In this document: positions 34,811-36,815 of the stretch, piece by piece
How the letters are laid out: every line of letters starts with the position of its first letter
How positions within the stretch are numbered: position 1 is the stretch's first letter
The notes under the pieces: model-generated
What the model was told of the DNA's origin: nothing
The model's input: the letters and a program-made list of their open reading frames with translations, nothing else
Database searches by the model: none
Made by a program: the position numbers and the translations under genes
From: Candidatus Aphodovivens excrementavium
Lineage (GTDB): Bacteria; Actinomycetota; Coriobacteriia; Coriobacteriales; Eggerthellaceae
Reading direction: 5' to 3'
Assembly (NCBI GenBank): GCA_018715935.1
Contig: DVKR01000008.1
Location: 1 to 36,815, forward strand
Length of the DNA stretch: 36,815 nt

Positions 34811-34874
34811 CTTCGTGAAATCGCGAGTCCGTTTTATCTGCTAATGGCATTTATGCGAGGTCTGGACCGCTGTC

Positions 34875-34934
34875 TCTCAATGGAGCATGGCGTCAGGCGG
34901 CTCTCGGCTTGGTGCGATCCAAGGGCTTTGCTAG
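34875..34934 (+). pseudogene. Degenerate 3' tail of a choline-binding-like/transglutaminase gene
   Basis: The sequence up to the TAG at 34932-34934 aligns with the last codons of the complete gene ending at 36672. Both have CAGGCGG, then CTC.GCTTGG, a GATC and GGGCTT.GCTAGGGTGATG. The translation SRLGAIQGLC-stop compares with SQLGVIYGLS-stop. One base is missing relative to the intact gene, so the frame is broken upstream. The shared bases continue past the stop into the terminator. It is the relic of an earlier member of the tandem array. The rest of 34811-35118 holds terminators and the promoter of the next copy. Confidence 0.65.
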
Positions 34935-34970
34935 GGTGATGCTGGCGGCGTTTTTTTGGGTGCTTTGAGA

Positions 34971-34998
34971 GGCTCGGCTTTGGCCGGGCCCCATTTTT
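34971..34998 (+). terminator. Rho-independent terminator (relic copy)
   Basis: GGCTCGGC (34971-34978) pairs with GCCGGGCC (34983-34990), one G-U pair, around TTTG, followed by CCA and five Ts. It stands just after the degenerate gene tail and would also end the GT4 operon. Confidence 0.65.
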
Positions 34999-35034
34999 GG
35001 TTCGTGAGGTGGGAAAATAGCGAAAGAGCTTTGA

Positions 35035-35063
35035 GGGGCTCGGCTTTGGCCGGGCCCCATTTT
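35035..35063 (+). terminator. Second rho-independent terminator in tandem
   Basis: GGGGCTCGGC (35035-35044) pairs with GCCGGGCCCC (35049-35058), one G-U pair, around TTTG, then ATTTTG. It is a longer form of the hairpin at 34971 and lies 64 bases after it. Confidence 0.65.
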
Positions 35064-35076
35064 GTCGGTTATGCAT

Positions 35077-35082
35077 TAAAAT
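35077..35082 (+). promoter_or_regulatory. Candidate -10 element of the repeat-protein gene
   Basis: TAAAAT lies 36 bases before the ATG at 35119, just after the terminator. It matches five of six consensus bases; no clear -35 is seen because the terminator stem occupies that place. The identical element recurs at 36748. Confidence 0.4.
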
Positions 35083-35118
35083 GAACTGAGTTAGGCAATC
35101 GAGTGATAGGTGGTTGCA

Positions 35119-36672
35119 ATGAAATCGATGGCAAGCAAGGTTTCCGCCCTCCTGTGCGCGGCGCTGCTCTGCTGCGGTCTCGCGTTTACGTCGGTTGCGT
35201 TTGCCGACGAAAGCGCTGACGCTTCCGCATCCGGTTCTTCTGCGGCGGCATCCGGCTCTGATGCGACGGCAGCGACTGCGTCGGGCGAGGCGCAGGAACC
35301 CGCTCCGGTGACGGGCAAATGGGTGAAGTCTTCCGGCAAATGGTGGTACTCCTACTCCGACGGCACCTATGCGAGGTCCGGGTGGCTGTCTCTTGAGGGC
35401 GCGTGGTACTACTTCGACGGCGCCGGCTGGATGCAGACCGGCTGGGTGAGCACGGGCGGCAAGTGGTACTACCTCAACCCCTCCGGCGCGATGGCCACCG
35501 GGTGGAAGAGCGTCGGCGGCGCGTGGTACTACCTGACCCCCGGCAGCGGCGCCATGGCCACCGGCTGGATCGACGACGACGGCACCTGGTACTACGCCAA
35601 CGGCTCCGGCGCCATGCAGACCGGCTGGCTCAAGTCCGGCGGCAAGTGGTACTACCTGAAGGGCTCCGGCGCCATGGCAACCGGCTGGCAGAGGGTCGGC
35701 GGGACCTGGTACTACCTGACCCCCGGAAACGGCGCCATGCAGACCGGCTGGGTCGACGACAACGGCACCTGGTACTACTGCAGCGGCTCCGGCGCCATGC
35801 AGACCGGCTGGGTGAGCACGGGCGGCAAGTGGTACTACCTCAACCCCTCCGGCGCGATGGCCACCGGATGGAAGAGCGTCGGCGGCGCCTGGTACTACCT
35901 GACCCCCGGAAACGGCGCCATGCAGACCGGCTGGATACAGCTTGACGGCACCTGGTACTACCTCTATGGCTCTGGCGCAATGGCCACCGGCTGGGCCAAG
36001 GTCGGCGGCTATTGGTACTACCTGAACGGGTCGGGGGCTATGCAGACCGGCTGGGAGAAGGTCGGCGGCACCTGGTATTACCTTAACCCCAGCGGCGCTA
36101 TGCGGACGGGCTGGATCGAGCTTGACGATACCTGGTACTACCTCTACGGTTCCGGCGCCATGGCAACCGGTTGGACGCAGGTCGGCGGCACCTGGTACTA
36201 CATGTGGGGTTCGGGCGCCATGCAGGAAGGTCCGTGCTTCATTGGCGGCAAGGGCTACTACTTCCGCTCCAACGGCTCGTGGCGTCCGAGCGACACCCAG
36301 GCGCAGCGCTTGTCGTTGGCGAAGGAGGAGGCCGACCGTGTTGTCGACAGGATCATCGAGCCGGGAATGAGCCAGAGCGAGAAGGCGTGGGCTATTATCG
36401 ACTATGTCTACTGGCACACGACCCAACAGCTCGACCAGTCTAACGCGGCGTACTCACGCAACTACGGAAACGAGGCGTTTGCTGCGTTGTGCCTGCATAA
36501 GGCGGCGTGCTCTGGCTACTGCAAAGCAGTGACGCTTTTATGCGACGAGGCCGGTCTGCAGTCGAGGCATATCAACGCGAATACCTGGCAGCATCAGTGG
36601 AACGAGATCAAAATCGACGGCACATGGTACCAGGCGGATTCTCAGCTTGGCGTGATCTACGGGCTTAGCTAG
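35119..36672 (+). CDS. Secreted choline-binding-like repeat protein with transglutaminase-like domain
   Basis: The protein has 517 residues. A signal peptide (about 1-32, ending in VAFA) is followed by a Ser/Ala-rich linker and about 15 repeats of some 20 residues (residues about 70-390, GW...GG.WYYL...GAMATGW). A C-terminal transglutaminase-like domain (about 395-517) follows. Its likely triad is Cys468 in SGYCKAV, His492 in QHQWNEIKIDG and Asp507 in WYQAD. Such domains can cross-link, cut amide bonds or be protease-like; which applies here is unknown. The catalytic Asp lies only ten residues from the end, so the domain is compact. The ATG at 35119 has AGGTGG upstream; GTG at 35110 is less likely. 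It is one member of a tandem array. Confidence 0.9.
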   Translation: MKSMASKVSALLCAALLCCGLAFTSVAFADESADASASGSSAAASGSDATAATASGEAQEPAPVTGKWVKSSGKWWYSYSDGTYARSGWLSLEGAWYYFDGAGWMQTGWVSTGGKWYYLNPSGAMATGWKSVGGAWYYLTPGSGAMATGWIDDDGTWYYANGSGAMQTGWLKSGGKWYYLKGSGAMATGWQRVGGTWYYLTPGNGAMQTGWVDDNGTWYYCSGSGAMQTGWVSTGGKWYYLNPSGAMATGWKSVGGAWYYLTPGNGAMQTGWIQLDGTWYYLYGSGAMATGWAKVGGYWYYLNGSGAMQTGWEKVGGTWYYLNPSGAMRTGWIELDDTWYYLYGSGAMATGWTQVGGTWYYMWGSGAMQEGPCFIGGKGYYFRSNGSWRPSDTQAQRLSLAKEEADRVVDRIIEPGMSQSEKAWAIIDYVYWHTTQQLDQSNAAYSRNYGNEAFAALCLHKAACSGYCKAVTLLCDEAGLQSRHINANTWQHQWNEIKIDGTWYQADSQLGVIYGLS

Positions 36673-36705
36673 GGTGATGTCGGCGGCGTTTTTTGGGCGC
36701 TTTGA

Positions 36706-36734
36706 GGGGCTCGGCTTTGGCCGGGCCCCATTTT
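36706..36734 (+). terminator. Rho-independent terminator after the repeat-protein gene
   Basis: The same ten-base stem and TTTG loop as at 35035, 34 bases after the stop at 36672, followed by ATTTTG. Confidence 0.65.
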
Positions 36735-36747
36735 GTCGGTTATGCAT

Positions 36748-36753
36748 TAAAAT
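36748..36753 (+). promoter_or_regulatory. Candidate -10 element of the next array member
   Basis: TAAAAT, an exact copy of the element at 35077, 36 bases before the ATG at 36790. Confidence 0.4.
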
Positions 36754-36789
36754 GAACTGAGTTAGGCAATCGAGTGATAGGTGGTTGCA

Positions 36790-36815
36790 ATGAAATCGAT
36801 GGCAAGCAAGGTTTC
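36790..36815 (+). CDS. Start of another repeat-protein gene (3' part outside the window)
   Basis: The first eight codons (MKSMASKV) and part of the ninth are identical to the start of the gene at 35119, with the same ribosome site. Only the beginning of a signal peptide is visible, so the mature protein need not have the same C-terminal domain. Confidence 0.75.

Larger units (their letters stand above)
35028..35144 (+). repeat. 117-base direct repeat, first copy
   Basis: These 117 bases are identical to 36699-36815 at an offset of 1671. The unit spans a terminator, a -10 element, a ribosome site and the first codons of the signal peptide. The match may continue beyond the window edge, so the true repeat may be longer. 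Confidence 0.9.
36699..36815 (+). repeat. 117-base direct repeat, second copy (runs to the window edge)
   Basis: These bases are identical to 35028-35144. They supply the next gene of the array with the same terminator, promoter, ribosome site and signal-peptide start. Just upstream, 36663-36698 also resembles 34924-34963 (gene tail and GGCGGCG plus T-run). Confidence 0.9.

Noticed and set aside
34834..36426. Long antisense open frame (530 codons) across the repeat-protein gene
   Set aside because: Same cause as above: a mirror of GC-rich repeats. It even runs through two terminators and the promoter of the sense gene.

Overview
The window is a cell-surface glycopolymer locus from what is probably a member of the Coriobacteriia (Actinomycetota; an Eggerthellaceae- or Olsenella-like gut or oral bacterium). 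The reasons are a moderately high GC content, frequent GTG starts, LCP-family proteins, DUF6541-like large membrane proteins, DUF6273 zinc-ribbon proteins and secreted proteins carrying long arrays of GWxxxxGxWYYL repeats. This placement rests on recognising gene families, not on a marker gene. No rRNA, tRNA, transposase, phage gene or CRISPR array was seen.

Layout. Positions 1-4820 hold the end of an unidentified gene, a fairly AT-rich stretch with no gene, a membrane-anchored zinc-ribbon/DUF6273 protein (minus), a decayed DHHW-family gene (minus), and a first large multi-pass membrane protein of the DUF6541 type (minus). Positions 5055-12089 look like one operon: two LytR-CpsA-Psr (LCP) proteins, which attach glycopolymers to peptidoglycan, then four tightly packed GT2 glycosyltransferases. 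Positions 12120-14768 (minus) hold an ABC-2 polysaccharide exporter whose ATPase carries a C-terminal region resembling cell-wall-binding repeat 2 (CWB2). Positions 15068-23516 (plus) hold a three-domain GT2-DUF4422-GT8 fusion, a second DUF6541-like protein, a GT2 enzyme and a third DUF6541-like protein. A Wzx-like flippase (minus), a GT2 enzyme (plus) and a LicD-family protein (minus) follow. A secreted GH25 lysozyme with choline-binding-like repeats lies at 27306-29078 and a GT4 enzyme (minus) at 29167-30318. Positions 30416-34810 form a five-gene operon: DPM1-like GT2, DUF2304 protein, LicD, second flippase and GT4. The window closes with a tandem array of secreted repeat proteins: a degenerate tail of one copy, one complete copy with a transglutaminase-like domain, and the start of another.

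How the parts may work together (inference). The GT2, GT4 and GT8 enzymes build a repeat unit on a lipid carrier in the cytoplasm. Flippases and/or the ABC transporter move it across the membrane. The DUF6541-like proteins may be GT-C type enzymes that add sugars outside, using polyprenyl-phosphate sugars made by the DPM1-like/DUF2304 pair. The LicD proteins may add phosphocholine or a similar group, and the LCP proteins attach the polymer to the wall. The repeat-bearing lysozyme and transglutaminase-like proteins could then dock on that decorated polymer. Duplicated genes (three DUF6541, two LCP, two LicD, two flippases) and one decayed gene suggest a locus under active diversification.
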